NCBI GenBank assembly: GCA_946122785.1
Contig: CAMGYJ010000005.1
Location: 88,406,547 to 88,470,546, forward strand
Source of the DNA: Linum tenue
Taxonomy: Eukaryota > Streptophyta > Magnoliopsida > Malpighiales > Linaceae
Length of the DNA: 64,000 nt
Direction: 5' to 3'
Both the position numbers and the translations under genes were made by a program. Below, one piece after another: positions 11,221 through 23,953 of this stretch. Below the pieces are notes generated by a model. It had not been told where the DNA came from, did no database searches, and saw nothing but the letters and a program-made list of their open reading frames with translations. Position 1 is the first letter of the stretch. The number at the start of each line of letters is the position of its first letter.

Positions 11221-11559
11221 TTTTGAGACTAATTAGTGCGACATTTAATTCCGGCCAAATTAATTTTAGGTGTCAACAATTATCATACTCCTATGCGCGA
11301 TCAGGTAATATGGTGCATCGCTTCTCTTGTATATTTGCAACTAGATTCAGAAAACCAGCCCAAATAGATTTGGTTTGGATCTGTTTTTTATTTGATCTGT
11401 CTATGTTTTGTATCTTTGCAATTTTCTATTATGTCTCAAAAAATTAACTCTGCCCTATCTCTGCTGCAACACCTTTTGATATTTACTTACGTAATCTAAA
11501 TGTGTATGAGTTGAGTATGAATACCCATTTATTCGATGGTGTTTTAATTCAACATACAC

Positions 11560-11770
11560 AAATTAGACCTATTTGTAGATCTTCAAAAGTTTAAGTACCA
11601 AAATATATTACACTAAAATTATAGGTACTAAAATATAATGTTCCATCAATATTTTGAAGACTTATATGCCAAAAAAACAAATTTAGGTTATAAATCTAAA
11701 GATCTATTAAGTTTAGGTACCAAACTATAATTTGCATAGTTGAGGCTTAATACCTTTTTATGGTGACGTA
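11560..11770. repeat. AT-rich dispersed repeat, copy 1
   Basis: Phrases such as GGTACCAAACTATAATTTGCAT and TCCATCAATATTTTGA recur almost unchanged at 44085-44180 and more loosely at 12490-12690. All three are noncoding. They look like one low-copy AT-rich repeat or MITE family without defined ends. Confidence 0.45.
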
Positions 11771-12948
11771 TTTAAGATGATAATTATTGACTTTTTAATA
11801 CATAAATGAAAACTATTTATTTGATATGTGTAGATACCTAGTCCAACATTCCATGTATAATTGTTGAAAATTCTAGCCCGAGTGAAAAATTCCACGCCTT
11901 CAAATCCCATATTCGAAGATGACGACTTTCTAATAAGTAATAATCATATATATTTATTTTTAATTGGACTTGACATTGAGCTGATAAAGTTAATGGTTTA
12001 ATTATTAATTTTCTAGATTGTTGGTGAGTCGTGTATGACTCATTCATACTTGTAATTAGAATACATAAAAATAGTATACCAATTAGGGTTAGACGAAGAA
12101 GGCAAACAAAGAAATTAAAAACGGGTTATGGAAGGCGAGTGAAAAATGAAACGAAGAGGAAGTAGATAATGGAAAGGTTTTGACCTATTCTTTTAGTTGG
12201 TTGTTCGTACAACAATCAACCCTTTTCACCGTAGAAGTTTATTTAGTACCCCATAAATGTACAAAATGAGTTTATAAATTTGATGTTGCAATATTTGAGA
12301 GTCGTCTCTGTTTTATCGTTTATTTAATGTTTCACGTAATGAGCAAATATGAAATGGTCAAATCTTCTCTTACAGTTGAGTGATACAACATCTTGTATCG
12401 TAGAAACTAAATCTATACTTTTATGTTATGGTGGATTGGATTCATGGATTTGTTCAAAAGGATTGGTGGATTGGATTCAAGTGAAATCTAAACATTGTAC
12501 CAATATGTAAATTTAAAAAATTGTAGGTAGGAAAATCTCATAAAATTAAGATGCCAAAACATGAATGTTCAATGATTTTACATTAAAAATTAAATTTGGA
12601 GTACCAAAATGTAAAATATACATTATGATTACTAAGTTGTAATTTAATTAAATTTGAGGTATCAAAATGAAATTATTTAGGCAACAGTAATCTGTACTTT
12701 AGCTTTTATATATTAATAATAGGCATCAAACGCCCCATATAATTATGAATTCGACACTCAAATATGTATATCTATGTCATTACCATCCGGAAACTGCTCT
12801 AAATTGTACACCACATTCACTGAAGGAAACTAGTTTCTCACACTCAAGAAGAAGAGGTGCACCTAAAAACGTGTTCACTTGACCATTCCATTTTCCTTGA
12901 AAAAACCCAATTATTACAAATGAGAAAGCTTTGGGAAAACAATTAATA
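11771..12948. other. AT-rich intergenic sequence with a second dispersed-repeat copy
   Basis: No coding region supported. Around 12490-12690 the sequence again has AGTACCAAAATGTAAAATAT-like phrases related to 11560-11770. The rest is simple AT-rich DNA. Confidence 0.4.
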
Positions 12949-12949
12949 C

Positions 12950-13360
12950 TTGTTTTCCGAAAATAAGGTGACGGGTTATCCCCTGTTTCCCAGTGGAAAA
13001 CACACTAATCCATTAATCCGACCCGCGTTCGATTCACCACATATACTTTTTTCCCCCTTTTTCCTCCGAGCTTCTAAGTGCTGTCGTTTTTGCCACCATA
13101 ACCCTAGAAGACTACTTCGGCCGCTCCTCCCTACCTCCAGACACCCCGCCGCCATCATCTTCTTCTCCCTCCAGCCTCTCCTCCCACTTCGTTCCACACC
13201 CCGACGCCATCATCTTCCTCTCCCTCAAGCCTCTCCTCCCACTTCCTTCTACATCTCGCTCTGTGCCAACCCCGCCGCCATCATCTTCCTCTCCCTCCAG
13301 CCTCTCCTCCCACTTCCTTCTACCTCTCGCTCTGCCGTCAACCCCCCCCCCCCCCCCAAT
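12950..13360. repeat. CT-rich imperfect tandem repeat ending in poly-C
   Basis: A CT-rich block contains three imperfect copies of a 57-70 bp unit that starts near CCGCCATCATCTTCCTCTCC (about 13146, 13203, 13273), followed by a run of 16 C at 13342-13357. Both strands are open over 70-170 codons only because of this biased composition. The predicted peptides are low-complexity and show no domain. It resembles a CT-rich promoter or leader. Confidence 0.55.
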
Positions 13361-14370
13361 CATCTTCATCATCTTTTCTTTCTCGCCATTTTGGGATTGA
13401 TTGATTGCGCCTATTTTTCTTGTTTGCCATCCATATTTGCTATTATTGATTGCGCCTATTTGGTCTAGCTAGATTGAATTTTAGCTTAAACCCAGTCAAG
13501 ATTCGTTAAGGAACTTCTAGTGAAGAGAGCTATCAGTTTGGGATTGGACTGTTTAGGTTTGGAATTGATGATCATGGGAGAGCAGACTTGGAGAGCGATC
13601 AGCGGTGGAGGATTTTGCTTTTACATTCCATCTTGGTGCTTTTATTTTGATGTTTTGTTTGTAGAATCTATTGTAGTCTTTTGTTGAGTTTGATGTTTTG
13701 CTTGTTGGTGATATTTTATCTCGTACTGAATTGTAGTGTGATAAGAAATGACTTATAATGATGACGAAAACAATCATATTTCAAGCCAACTCGAGCCATG
13801 GATGTAAGACGGGATGGAATATCAAACAAGTTGTATGAGCCTAATGAATAAAATTGTGGTAATCAATAACCAGAAAACAATATGAAGTAACTAAACAAGT
13901 TTTCGTTTTCAGAATTCAGTTTCAGAACTCACAAAAATTCTCAGCTAAACAAGGTTTTTTCAGGTTTTGTTTCTCAGAAAACAACAACTTCGTTTTCATT
14001 TTAATTTTGTTTTCTGTTGTGACAGCAAATAGAAATGGAATGACAACTAAACGGCCCATAAAGTTTCTTCCATTACACCCAGCTAAAATAATCCAACCAC
14101 ACTTTCGAGTGACATTCAGTGATCACCCTGCATCACATCTCAAATCATGAAAAGCTCGACCAAATATGAACAAGGTAACTCAAAAATAAAATCATACAAC
14201 CAATCAAACACATTTAATCGCAGCTTGTAGTGATACCAAACCCGACGAGCAGAGCACATATCGAACATATGTTGTTCATATTCCACTTTTATTATGGTTT
14301 CCTATTCCCATTCGCGGAGACAACCTAGTTAGGTATTGTCACATGATACAAAGTAAGTTTTAAAGAAAAA
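13361..14370. other. Noncoding, unassigned
   Basis: No domain-bearing ORF. It contains two copies of a TTTTCGTTTTCAGAA-like phrase around 13900-14000 but no defined element. Confidence 0.4.
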
Positions 14371-14515
14371 ATTATAGGGTTAAAGACACATTTGGTCACT
14401 GAGATTACTAAATCGGGACATGTTTAGTCACTAGAAAAAATTAATATCAATTTTAGTCACTCGAATTACTGAAACAGATCACATTTAGTCACTCTCTGTT
14501 AGTCTCCGTCCAACT
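14371..14515. repeat. MITE-like block with repeated TTTAGTCACT phrases
   Basis: ACATTTGGTCACTGAGATTACT, ACATGTTTAGTCACTAG, TTTTAGTCACTCGAATTACT and CACATTTAGTCACTC follow one another within 140 bp. Such stacked 'A(G/T)TCACT' phrases occur in the ends of several plant MITE and MULE families. No partner end was found, so boundaries are approximate. Confidence 0.4.
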
Positions 14516-14789
14516 CCTAAATTTGTTTGGTAAAAAAAGTAGAGTAGATGACGGTTATGCTGCTGAAGGTTTTAAAGGGTGGAATCGGAAGAAAAGTTTT
14601 TGTTGATAATTTGGGTGGACATTATAGCTACCATAACAGTGCTAAAAGCAAAGCTAACCTTTTAGTGCAACAATCATGAGCCATTGGAAGCTCATTATCT
14701 AAAGTTCTAAACAATAAGATCAAAATCCAAAACGGACTATATATCAAACTCAACTATTAATTGTGGCTTCAGTTAAGCTAAGAGAAAAG

Positions 14790-15365
14790 ATTAGGACATT
14801 GTAACTGTCATGAAACTTGTTAGTGCGGCAAAGACAAGGTTAGAGGATATGAAAGATAATGGATGGGATTATTTGGTTGATGACGTGTAGTTTAGAGATG
14901 CACTAAAGACTACATTTCCATTTCTACTATACATGCATGCTTTGTATGTTCTTTCTAGTAAGGTCAAGATGCAAAGATTCAGATATCACAAACTTACATC
15001 ACTTTCAAGTTTCAACTTGAATTCTTTTAAACGGTTGCGGATATACAACTGCAATAGTTGAATACTCGCTTTGATGAGTTACTAGATTGTTGATTTGTAT
15101 GCCTTGTTTTTATCCAGAGAATGCATTTGCTGCTTTTGACCAAGAGAAGCTTATGTGTCTTATGAGATTTTATACTGATAAATTTGGTTCCATTCATGAC
15201 ACTAGTATTCGACTATAGCTTTTTGGGTATGGTTGATGAGAGATTTGTTGGGTTGAAAGGAATGATGAATTATATTTTAGTAATGATGGAGACAAAAGTG
15301 CATCAGTCATATCCTTCATTTTTATTTGCTTATAAAAGTAGTTTTTATGCTTTCCCCGAGGGCAA
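14790..15365 (+). pseudogene. hAT transposase remnant (TTF-zinc-finger type), C-terminal half
   Basis: Three fragments in consecutive frames match the order of plant hAT transposases of the TTF-type zinc finger group. The first is LVSAAKTRLEDMKDNGWDYL (about 14815). The second is a helical segment with LNTRFDELL followed by CFYPENAFAAFDQEKL (about 15055-15150). The third is DERFVGLKG plus METKVHQSYPSFLFAYK (about 15232-15335), which corresponds to the hAT dimerisation domain before its usual LPVATA motif. An intact enzyme would excise and insert hAT elements. Frameshifts and stops separate the pieces, and the truncated copia LTR begins where the dimerisation domain stops. Confidence 0.6.
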
Positions 15366-15669
15366 CGCCCCAATCTATGATGAATGGGTCGATAAATGTT
15401 TGGGTTGTCAATTTTGGGTCTGGTCTATAACTGTTTCCTTTACCATATTGGATTAGGTTTAGACCCACATAGAGAAATATAAATACTTATCATCTCCTCT
15501 GTAATCTGTAATCTCCTCGATATAGTTAACTGACTCTCCTGCCCGTGGACTAGCTAACACACATTGCGTTAGTGAACCACGTAAATCGTGTGTCGTGTGC
15601 TTCTGTTTTTCATTTTCTTACTTTGTCGATTCTGGTGATTTCCCAATCCGTAGCAACGCAGTTTTAACA
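15365..15669 (+). repeat. 5' LTR of the copia element (5'-truncated)
   Basis: It is homologous to 20485-20607 joined to 23954-24125 of the 3' LTR. Shared stretches include TTTGGGTTGTCA, CTGTTTCCTTTACCA, CTCCTCGATATAGT and ACCACGTAAATCGTGTGTCG. It ends AACA two bases before the primer binding site. The first roughly 60 bp of the LTR (TGTTGATGTGACTTG in the 3' copy) are missing, and the hAT remnant lies there instead. Confidence 0.8.
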
Positions 15670-15718
15670 ACTGGTATCAAAGTCGGGGCTGGATATCAGG
15701 CTATTTCAATTCTGAAGA

Positions 15719-16420
15719 ATGACGTCAGTAAACATGAAGATCGAAAATTTCACGGGGAAGAACAACTTCACTATATGGCAGATCAAGATGCAGGCTTTAT
15801 TGAAACAACAAGGGCTATGGGGGCCGTTGTATGCAAAACAGAAGAAGGCAGTGGCCGATGACGATGGGTCGAATACCCTGGAGGAGAAGGCCCACTCGAC
15901 CATCATGCTATCAATGTCTAATGATGTCATCATTGAAGTCACTGGTGAGAATACTACTGCGGGCTTGTGGTTAAAGCTGGAGACAGATATGACGAAGTCT
16001 TTAACCAACAAGCTGCATCTCAAGCAACGATTGTTCATCTTGAGGATGCACGAAGATACGTCTTTGAGAGAACATATGGAACAACTTAATTCTATTTTGT
16101 TGGATTTACGCGATATAGATGTGAAAGTTGATGGTGAAGATGCTGCCCTAATCTTGTTCGTGTCTTTGCCGAGTTCATATGAGAATTTTGTGGATTCTTT
16201 TATTGCTGGTAATGATAACTTGTCGTTGGAGGATGTCAGATATGCTCTTCACACGAGAGATATCAGACATAAGGCGTTCGGATCTGGTACAGGTAGTGAA
16301 ACATCGGGGTTGGATGTCACAGTTGGAAAGGAAAAGAAGAAATCTGGTAAAGGGAAATCTAAGGGTCCCAAACCACAACCAAGTGATGCCTGTCACAACT
16401 GTAAGGAAGTGGGGCATTGA
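15719..16420 (+). pseudogene. Copia gag with zinc knuckle (open frame, 233 aa, then stop)
   Basis: The ORF encodes a copia Gag of the UBN2/retrotran_gag type. An N-terminal FTGKNNFTIWQIKMQALL is followed by KAHSTIMLSMSNDVI and LWLKLETDM, with a C-terminal basic linker (about residues 205-222, KEKKKSGKGKSKGPK). The RNA-binding zinc knuckle begins CHNCKEVGH but stops at the next codon, where Trp would be expected (TGG to TGA), and the last cysteine lies beyond the stop. Gag would form the virus-like particle that packages element RNA. The start at 15719 lies 47 bp after the primer binding site and has the usual MTS/MK-type beginning. The frame before the stop is intact. Confidence 0.8.
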
Positions 16421-19400
16421 AAGTACAACTATCCCAGGAGAAGAGGGCAACAGAAGAAGCAAGGTTCAGTTGTCGTGGAAGAAGTGGACAACATTTCTGA
16501 AGACGATATCGCCTTGGCTGTATGAGAAGGCACATCGTGGTGATATGTGGTTTCTTGATACTGCATCTTCAAACCAAATGTCTCCGAACAGGGATTGTTT
16601 CACAATCTACGAGCAGATAGATGGTGGTAACCTGGTCATGGCAATGGAGCTGTCTATAAGGTTGTTGGAATCGGGTCCATAAAGGTTCAAATACATAATG
16701 GTTTGTTCTGTACCGTGCATGATGTCAGGCATGTTCCATGAATGACAAAGAACATGATCTCCTTGAGTCTACCAGACAACAAGGGTTTCAGTTTCAAAGG
16801 AAAAGGTGGAGTTGTGTATGTCACAAGAGTTCGAGGAAGGTACTGAAAGGCGCGAAATGTGGTACCTTGTATGCATTACAAGGAAATGTGTTGTCAGGTT
16901 CTGCAGCAGTTGCATCATCTCAGGTTCATCAGGAAGATATGACTACTCTTTGGCACATGAGACTAGGTCATATGAGTGAACGAGGGATGCAAGTTTTGGT
17001 CAAAGAGGGATCTTCTTTGCGGGCACAATGTGTAGAATTTGGAATTCTGTGAGCATTGTGTGTTTGGGAAGCTACATCGCAGCAAGTTTTCCAAGAGGGG
17101 TATCCACCTGACGAATGGGATACTGGATTACCTCCACTCCGACTGTTGGGGTCCTTCACGAGTTGAATCCATTAGACGCAACAGGTATTTTCTGTCTATT
17201 ATTGATTATTATTCGAGATTTACTTGGATTTCATGATGAAGCATAAAAGTGAGGCTTTCACAAAGTTCAAGCAGTAGAAGACATTGGTGGAGAATCAGAC
17301 CGGGAAGAAGATCAAGAAGCTGCGAACGCACAATGGTATGGAGTTCTGCAATTCTGAGTTCAACGAATTCTGTAAAGATGAAGGGATTGCCGGTAATCGG
17401 ACCATTAGAGATACACCCCAGAAGAATGGCATTGCAGAAAGGATGAACCAGACATTGTTAGAGAGAGCACGGTGCATGCTCTCTAATGCTGGACTAGAGA
17501 GAAGATTTTGGGCAGAAGCGGTAAACATGGCGTGATTCCTGATCAACTGTGGACCTCACACACGTATCTAGTGTAAGACTCCTTATCAAGTATGGTGTGC
17601 TAAGCCTGCTCATTACTCTTCACTGAAATTTTTTGGGTGTCCTGTTTATTATCATGTGGATGAGGGTAAACTGAACCCAAGAGCAAATAAGGGTGTATTT
17701 GTGGGTTACGGAGATGGAGTTAAGGGATTTCGAATCTGGTCACTTCTGAGCATCGAGTTATACTTATTAGAAATGTGATATTAGATGAGAAGTCTATGTT
17801 TAACCCCATTTTGAAGATTACTGTTGTTGAAGGTAGCAGAAATGTTGATAAGCAGGTAGAGCTGCAAACTCTCAAAGAGAGGGAGTTTGAGCACCAAGGT
17901 GGAGAAGATCAATATGAGGATGTTTATGGAGAGCCATAAACTTCAGAGTCCATTGCACGGGATCAATAGTCTATGGCTTCTGGTAGGCTGAAGAGAGCGA
18001 ATGCAGGAATACCTCCAGAGATGTATGGCTTTGAGGATAGGGTGGCATATTATTTTCAAGTTGTTGAAGAAGTTGATGCAGGTGAACTACAGTCCTATAG
18101 AGAAGCCATTTCTTGTGTCGAAGCTGATCAGTGGCTTGCCGCAATGGGAGATGAGATGGAATCAAGTGACAGGATCAGACTTGGGAGCTAGTCAAACGAC
18201 CACAGGGAAGGAAGATTGTTACAAACAAGTGGATCTACAAGAAGAATGAAGGAATCACTTCTTGAGAGGGTATTAAATTTAAAGCTCGAGTGGTTGTACG
18301 AGCATTCTCGCAGAGGGAAGGATTTGACTACATTGAGATTTTCTCACCAGTGGTCAGACATACTTCGATCAGGGTGCAACTAGCAATAGTGGCACATTAT
18401 GACTTGGAGCTCGAGCAGTTAGACGTGAAGATAGCTTTCCTATATGGAGAGTTGGAGGAAGAAAGTTACATGACTCGTCCAGAAGGATTCCAGGTTCAGG
18501 GAAAAGAAGACTATGTTTGTAAGTTGAAGAAGTCCTTGTATGGACTTAAGCAATCTCCAAGGCAGTGGTACAAGAGATTTGATAGTTACATGCTTGAGCT
18601 GGACTACAACAGAATTCCATATGATTGTTGTTTGTATCACAACAAGGTGGAGGATGGTTCGATGATCTATCATGTTCTATATGTGGATGATATGCTCATC
18701 AATCTGAGGTCGAAGTCTGATATCCAAAAGTTAAAGGGGCTGCTCTGTGCTGAATTTGAGATGAAGGATTTGGGAGCTGCTTAGAAGATTTTGGGTATGG
18801 ATCGAAGAAGCTTTTCTTGTCACAGAAGAGCTACATCCAAAAGATATTGTTGAGGTTTGGCGTGTCTTCAATAAATCCCTTGAATACTCCTAGTGCTTCA
18901 AATGTTCATCTATCCTCATCTTATGCACCACAGTCAGAGGCTGAGAAGGAGTACATGTCGAGAGTCACATATGCTAGTGTAGTAGGTAGCTTGATGTACG
19001 GTAAGGCATGCACTTGTACGTGGGCATCGGGCCAGGCCACCCACGGGATAGCACGACATGACATGGTTAGAGTACCGCAAGAGCACAGGTACGGAATATA
19101 TGGGCCGGCCCAACACGAGAACAAATAATTTATGGTTCGTGCCAACCCTAAACTTTATGGGCACGGGCACGACACGGTATGTATGTAGGTCGTGTCGGGT
19201 CTAATATTTTTGAGACCCTATTGAGTATAAGAAAGAACATGACCTGAAAAGAATATTTATTTGATAGAAAATACATATAAAACGATTATAGATTCACATC
19301 TTAAAAAATACAAGTACAAGAAAAATTATTTATTGTTGTTATAAGTGATCATAAAGATATATACGTAATTATTACCATAAGTAAAAAGAGACGAAGTATT

Positions 19401-20325
19401 AAACAAAGTCAAATCACGCCCGCTATAATTCCAATTTTCTTTTCCCCCTTATTTGTTACATTTATTAAATATTCTCAGTTAATACTTTCATTCTCCGCCC
19501 AATTTGTTCCTTCTTATTCATTCCCACTTTTATTTTCTTCCTTTTCACTAAACATGAATATAAGCATGACACGAGCACGAATTAGTACGACACGATTCAA
19601 ACCGTACTTGAGCCTGGGCCGGACCAAGCAAAATTAACAAATGAGCTAACATGGCATGACACAAAAACTGATGGGTCGTGCCAAGCTCGACACAAAATAA
19701 ATGGGCCCGAAACGTGCCCTTGTCGTGCCAGCACAAGCACGGCTCAGCGCCCATGTACATATGCACTAGACCTGATCTTTCACATGTTGTTAGTGTTGTC
19801 AGCAGGTTCATGATACAACCTGGGAAAGAGCATTGGCAGGCTGTGAAGAGGATACAGAGTGCGTGATGTCTGGGTATTCAGACTCAGACTATGCTGGAGA
19901 TGTTGACACAAGGAGATTGATGACCGGTAATGTATTCACTCTTGGGAGTTCTGTAGTGAGTTGGAAGGCAACTCTGCAGTAAGCGGTGTCATTATCTACT
20001 ACTGATCGAGGCAGAGTATATGGCGTTGACATAAGCTGCTAAGGAGGGAATATGGTTGAAGGGACTGGTTGGTGATCTGGGTCTACACCATGATCAGGCA
20101 GTGGTGTATTGCGACAGTTTAAGTGCAATATGTTGGGCCAAGGATCAAGTCCACCATGAGAGGACTAATCACATCGACTTGAGGTATCGTTTCTTGAGGA
20201 CAGAGAAAAGGATAAAGGTGAAGAAGGTTGGTACCGCGGATATTCCTGCTGACATGTTCACGAAGCCGGTTCCACATGGAAAGTTCCAACACTACTTGGA
20301 CTTGCTGAATGTCTTCAGTGGGTGA
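16421..20325 (+). pseudogene. Copia pol remnant: protease, integrase, RT and RNase H in pieces
   Basis: The frame is broken by several stops and shifts, but the domain order is clear. Protease: MWFLDTASSNQMSPNR (about 16550), with DTA where DSG or DSA is usual. GAG-pre-integrase: LWHMRLGHMSERG (16950) and FCEHCVFGKLHRS (17045). Integrase core: LHSDCWGPSRV, then LRTHNGMEFC (17320), where the second catalytic Asp of LRTDNG is His, then NGIAERMNQTLLERAR. Reverse transcriptase: DVKIAFLYGELEEE, KSLYGLKQSPRQWY and the active site LYVDDML (18680). After the hAT insertion come CTRPDLSHVV (19766) and RNase H with VYCDSLSAICWAKD and KKVGTADIPADMFTK (20100-20260). The copy cannot encode an active polyprotein. 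Confidence 0.85.
19015..19759. mobile_element. hAT-like MITE inside copia pol, about 745 bp
   Basis: The left terminus TGTACGTGGGCATCGGGCC pairs with the reverse complement of the right terminus (TGTACATGGGCGCTGAGCC). Target copies CATGCACT and TATGCACT flank it, matching at seven of eight bases, the hAT size. GGCACGAC/GTCGTGCC-like subterminal motifs occur at both ends and the middle is AT-rich. The copia frame LMY...CTRPDLSH resumes exactly across it. There is no coding region. Confidence 0.85.
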
Positions 20326-20607
20326 CTCTGCCCAACGGGGCATTGATGGAAGGTGAGAGAGAGAAGGAGCATAGTACATTAGAGATTTCAGAGTAAGAGG
20401 ATTCAAGTCAAGGTGGAGATATGTTGATGTGACTTGAATCGGGCTATCAGCCGCTACGACTGGAAGTCATGGGGGTCTCCCTGAATCTATATGGGTCGAT
20501 ACGCGTTTGGGTTGTCAGTTTTGGGCCTCGTCTGTAACTGTTTCCTTTACCAGATTGGATTAGGATTAGACCTACATGGAGAAGTATAAATACTTCTAAT
20601 CTCCTCT

Positions 20608-23600
20608 CACTACAAAAAAGATGAGGTTTGGAGACGACAAAAGTCGTCCCCGGAAATAGGAAAAATCGTCTCCATAATTTTTGGGGACGACTTAGTCGTC
20701 TCCAATGTGTGGTTCCCTATACTCTTGTCCTCTATTATTTTGGGGACGACAAAAAGTTAGTCGTCCCCGTTATCAGGGACGACAATCGTCCCCAATACTC
20801 ACAAGTTCTCGTGTCATCTTTTTTCCATGAAAGACAATGTGTCGTCCCAATAGCCCTGATGTTGGCGACAAAAAGTCGTCTCCTATACATTATTTTTAGG
20901 GACAAAATATTGTTCCCAATAATACATTCCGGAATAATATTGTGGTTGTTTAGGGATAATAGATTGTCCCCCTATGTTCCTTTATAGGGTCAATTTGTCG
21001 TCCTCGTATCTATGTCAACAAATTGTCTCCTTTTCAAGGTAGTTTCTTGTGACCAGATTATGCAAACATCCGATTTTAGAAGATCTACTGAATAAACCGA
21101 ACAAAAGCTCAGGCTGAGCGAATTCAATACCAACTTGAAGTGGAGCAGCAATGGATTCATTATAATAAACATACAATAATACAATGTGTTGTTCCCATAC
21201 CATGAAATAATTAATAGTTTGTACCTTTTATATACAAATACATTAAGGAAAATAATAAATGACCAATAGAAAAGTGTTGTGGCTGTGCATTGCGTATTTG
21301 CGGTGTCATTCATCGTTATTCTGTCGGGATCACTTCTCAAGCCTCGCGTCCCACCTAAATACTTCCGCCAGAGATACCGCCCCAATGTAACACGACCCAC
21401 GCAGTGTCTGCAACGTTGCCCCCGACCTGTTCTCTAAAAAAATCGTTGCCGCCGATATCATCACGTTGTCGATTGGAGAAGAAAACGAAAAGACAATGTC
21501 AAAGAAAGATAAATCTAAAACCAATAATGAATCGATGATTGAAAACCAACAAAAATGGAACTGATATGAATCCCATCATAGCCGGTCTCTACCGAAGACG
21601 AGGAGGAAGTGTTGCTAGACCAAGACGATGGAGAGGGAAGTGCCGCCGCTAAGTGCAAAAAGATAGAGAATCAAAAGAAGACCATTAGGCCGAGAGAAGG
21701 TGAAGAGTGGATTATTGAGCTAGGGTTTTTGTTGGTACTTAAAGCTAAATGAACGTTTGAGATTAAGATCTGTATAAATCAAAAGGCTGAGATTAAATGG
21801 AGAGTTCTGGATCTCCGTTACTTTTTTTTTTATTTAAACTATTACCCTCTTTGCGTGTTCTTCTGTGTGTTGGTCTAATCCCAGGTATGGAAATATATTA
21901 ATAGTTATATGTTCTTTTTTTTTTTAATTTCACTACTATTTTAATCAAGGGTGCCTAATTAAAATACTCCATTAATTTATACTTAAGTTTGGTGAGTAAT
22001 TCATTGGATGAGTTATTAGTCCACTTGTAAATGACATTTTATCTGCTCCTATAGTCCATTTCACAATAATATTGTAGGGGACAATATATTGATATTTTTA
22101 TAGGTCTAACATGTCGTCCCTATAAAATATTGACTTGAAATCAACAAATTGTCTCCAAAAGTTGGATTTAAGGACAATAAATTATATTTCCTACTATATT
22201 ATTTGGATATCTAGTTGTCACCTATAGGAGTGGAAATCGGTACGGTATCTGTATCCCAATACCAAATATCAAAATTCTGAATACCGAATTACACTCGAAA
22301 GACAATCTCAATCCCAATCCCTAAATAATTTCTGTATCCCAATCACTAAATATTCCGGTATCTCAATCGGTACTTCGGTATCCCAATCGGTATTATCGAA
22401 TACCAAATTAATTATATTTGAATCAAATAATTAAATATATAAATTAGATTTGATTGTTTAATTTAGAGCAAAGAGACTAAGCGAAGAGTCTTGAGTTTGC
22501 CTATAGCTAGGATATGGATAAGGAGAATGAAGGAGATGTGACATCTCAAGTTCTTGGCATTGGTAATCTTTAATTTGACGAATTGGAGACTGAGAGACGA
22601 CTAATACTAGTGTTTGCTTTTTGGGGTTATGAAAATAACAAGTGATTAGGTGAGAGATGAGAGTGACTTAAATTGGAAAGTCATAATTGAGTTGGATGGG
22701 GACTTCTGAGTTGTAAAACAAAGATGGAATGATCTACGTATAATTAAATGACACTCTTGGTGGTTGAGGGTCGTGTAGTAGTGAATGAGAGTCGAGTTGA
22801 GAGGATAAAATATACACTAGCTTATATTTCGGTATTGATCGGTATTTCGGTATATACCAATCTCAATCCCGTAATCCCTAATACCGAATCACAATTGAAA
22901 TTCAATCCCAATCCCAAGAAATAATACGTGTATTCGGTAATACCAAATATAGACAAATTCGATACGGTATTCGGTATATTCCAAATACCGATACCAAACT
23001 TCCAGCCCTAGTCACCTATACAACTTTTAGACATGACCAATTGTCTTTATTTGGTAAAGTGGAAGATGAGAAATTGTCACCCATGTAACTTTTAGTCATG
23101 ATTAATGACCCCCTTAATTTGTGTTTACGAAGATGAGGAGTTAACCACTTTAAATTATAGTCACAACAAATCCCTTGGCCTTTATTTTAGGAGATAACTA
23201 CTTGCCCTCTATATAATTTGCAGGGACGACCATTTATCCCTTAACCTTTATCTTTCGAGCTGGTTAGTGGTTACCTATATATGTTTTTGGACTACTATAT
23301 GCCCATTAACCGGTGTTTTTAGGATGATAAATGGTGACCTATCTAGCTTGTAAGAATAACTAGTCTAGTGTGTTTGTAATTTGAACACAAATTCCCTTAA
23401 CCTTTTCAACTAAGGAATAGAAGGTAGCAACATCTTGATTATACTCTTCTTTGGACTATTTTTTTTGTAAACAATGACATGCTTATAAAATTACTACTAA
23501 TTTTTACACCTTACAAAATTAGTAATTCCAAAAAAATGAATAAAAAAAACTGTTTCCACAGTGTATTGCAAGGTAGAAAGGGGAAAGTATTAAAAGAAAA

Positions 23601-23953
23601 TAATTGAGATGATACTGCTGATGAGTTTAATGGTCAATCTAAAGGATAAACAAATAAAAAAAATTCAAAGGATATTCATTAACAAATTCTATGATGAAAT
23701 TCCAAAAATAGTCTACAAAATTTAGTTTCACAAATATAATTTTCTATTTTGCCCATTGGGCGCCGTGCTAGTTATTCCCAACTTGTTTTAGGGGACAGCT
23801 AAAATTTCTTGAAAATAACTTTAAATGATTTTCTTATTTTTTGGGGACAACTTTACATATTTATCCCTTATACCACTTAAACTCATATTTGCTGAGACAA
23901 ACTACAATGGCGTCCCCCAAAGTTTGTCCCCTATCTTTCCTAGTTTTGTAGTG
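20608..23953. mobile_element. CACTA element, 3346 bp, GGGGACGAC subterminal repeats
   Basis: It starts CACTACAAAAAAGATGAGG and ends TAGTTTTGTAGTG, with a perfect TCT target duplication (20605-20607, 23954-23956). GGGGACGAC/GTCGTCCCC and variants are repeated in the first 400 bp. Weaker GGGGACAA motifs fill the last 900 bp. No transposase or other domain-bearing ORF exists, so it is non-autonomous. It carries a hAT-like insertion at 22225-23010. Because it lies in only one LTR copy, it is younger than the copia element. Confidence 0.93.
22225..23010. mobile_element. hAT-like MITE inside the CACTA element, 786 bp
   Basis: It starts TAGGAGTGGAAATCGGTACGGTAT and ends ATACCGATACCAAACTTCCAGCCCTA. 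The ends are imperfect inverse copies. A perfect 8-bp target duplication GTCACCTA flanks it (22217-22224 and 23011-23018). CGGTAT/ATACCG motifs are dense in the first 180 and last 180 bp. No ORF of note. Such CGGTATTCGGTA-rich hAT MITEs are widespread in plants. Confidence 0.92.

Noticed and set aside
12950..13468. Proline/serine-rich 172-codon ORF and opposite-strand glycine/arginine-rich ORFs
   Set aside because: They arise from a CT-rich tandem repeat open on both strands. There is no domain, no signal and no codon pattern.
16175..20406. Minus-strand ORFs within the copia element
   Set aside because: They are opposite recognisable gag-pol segments and have no domain of their own.
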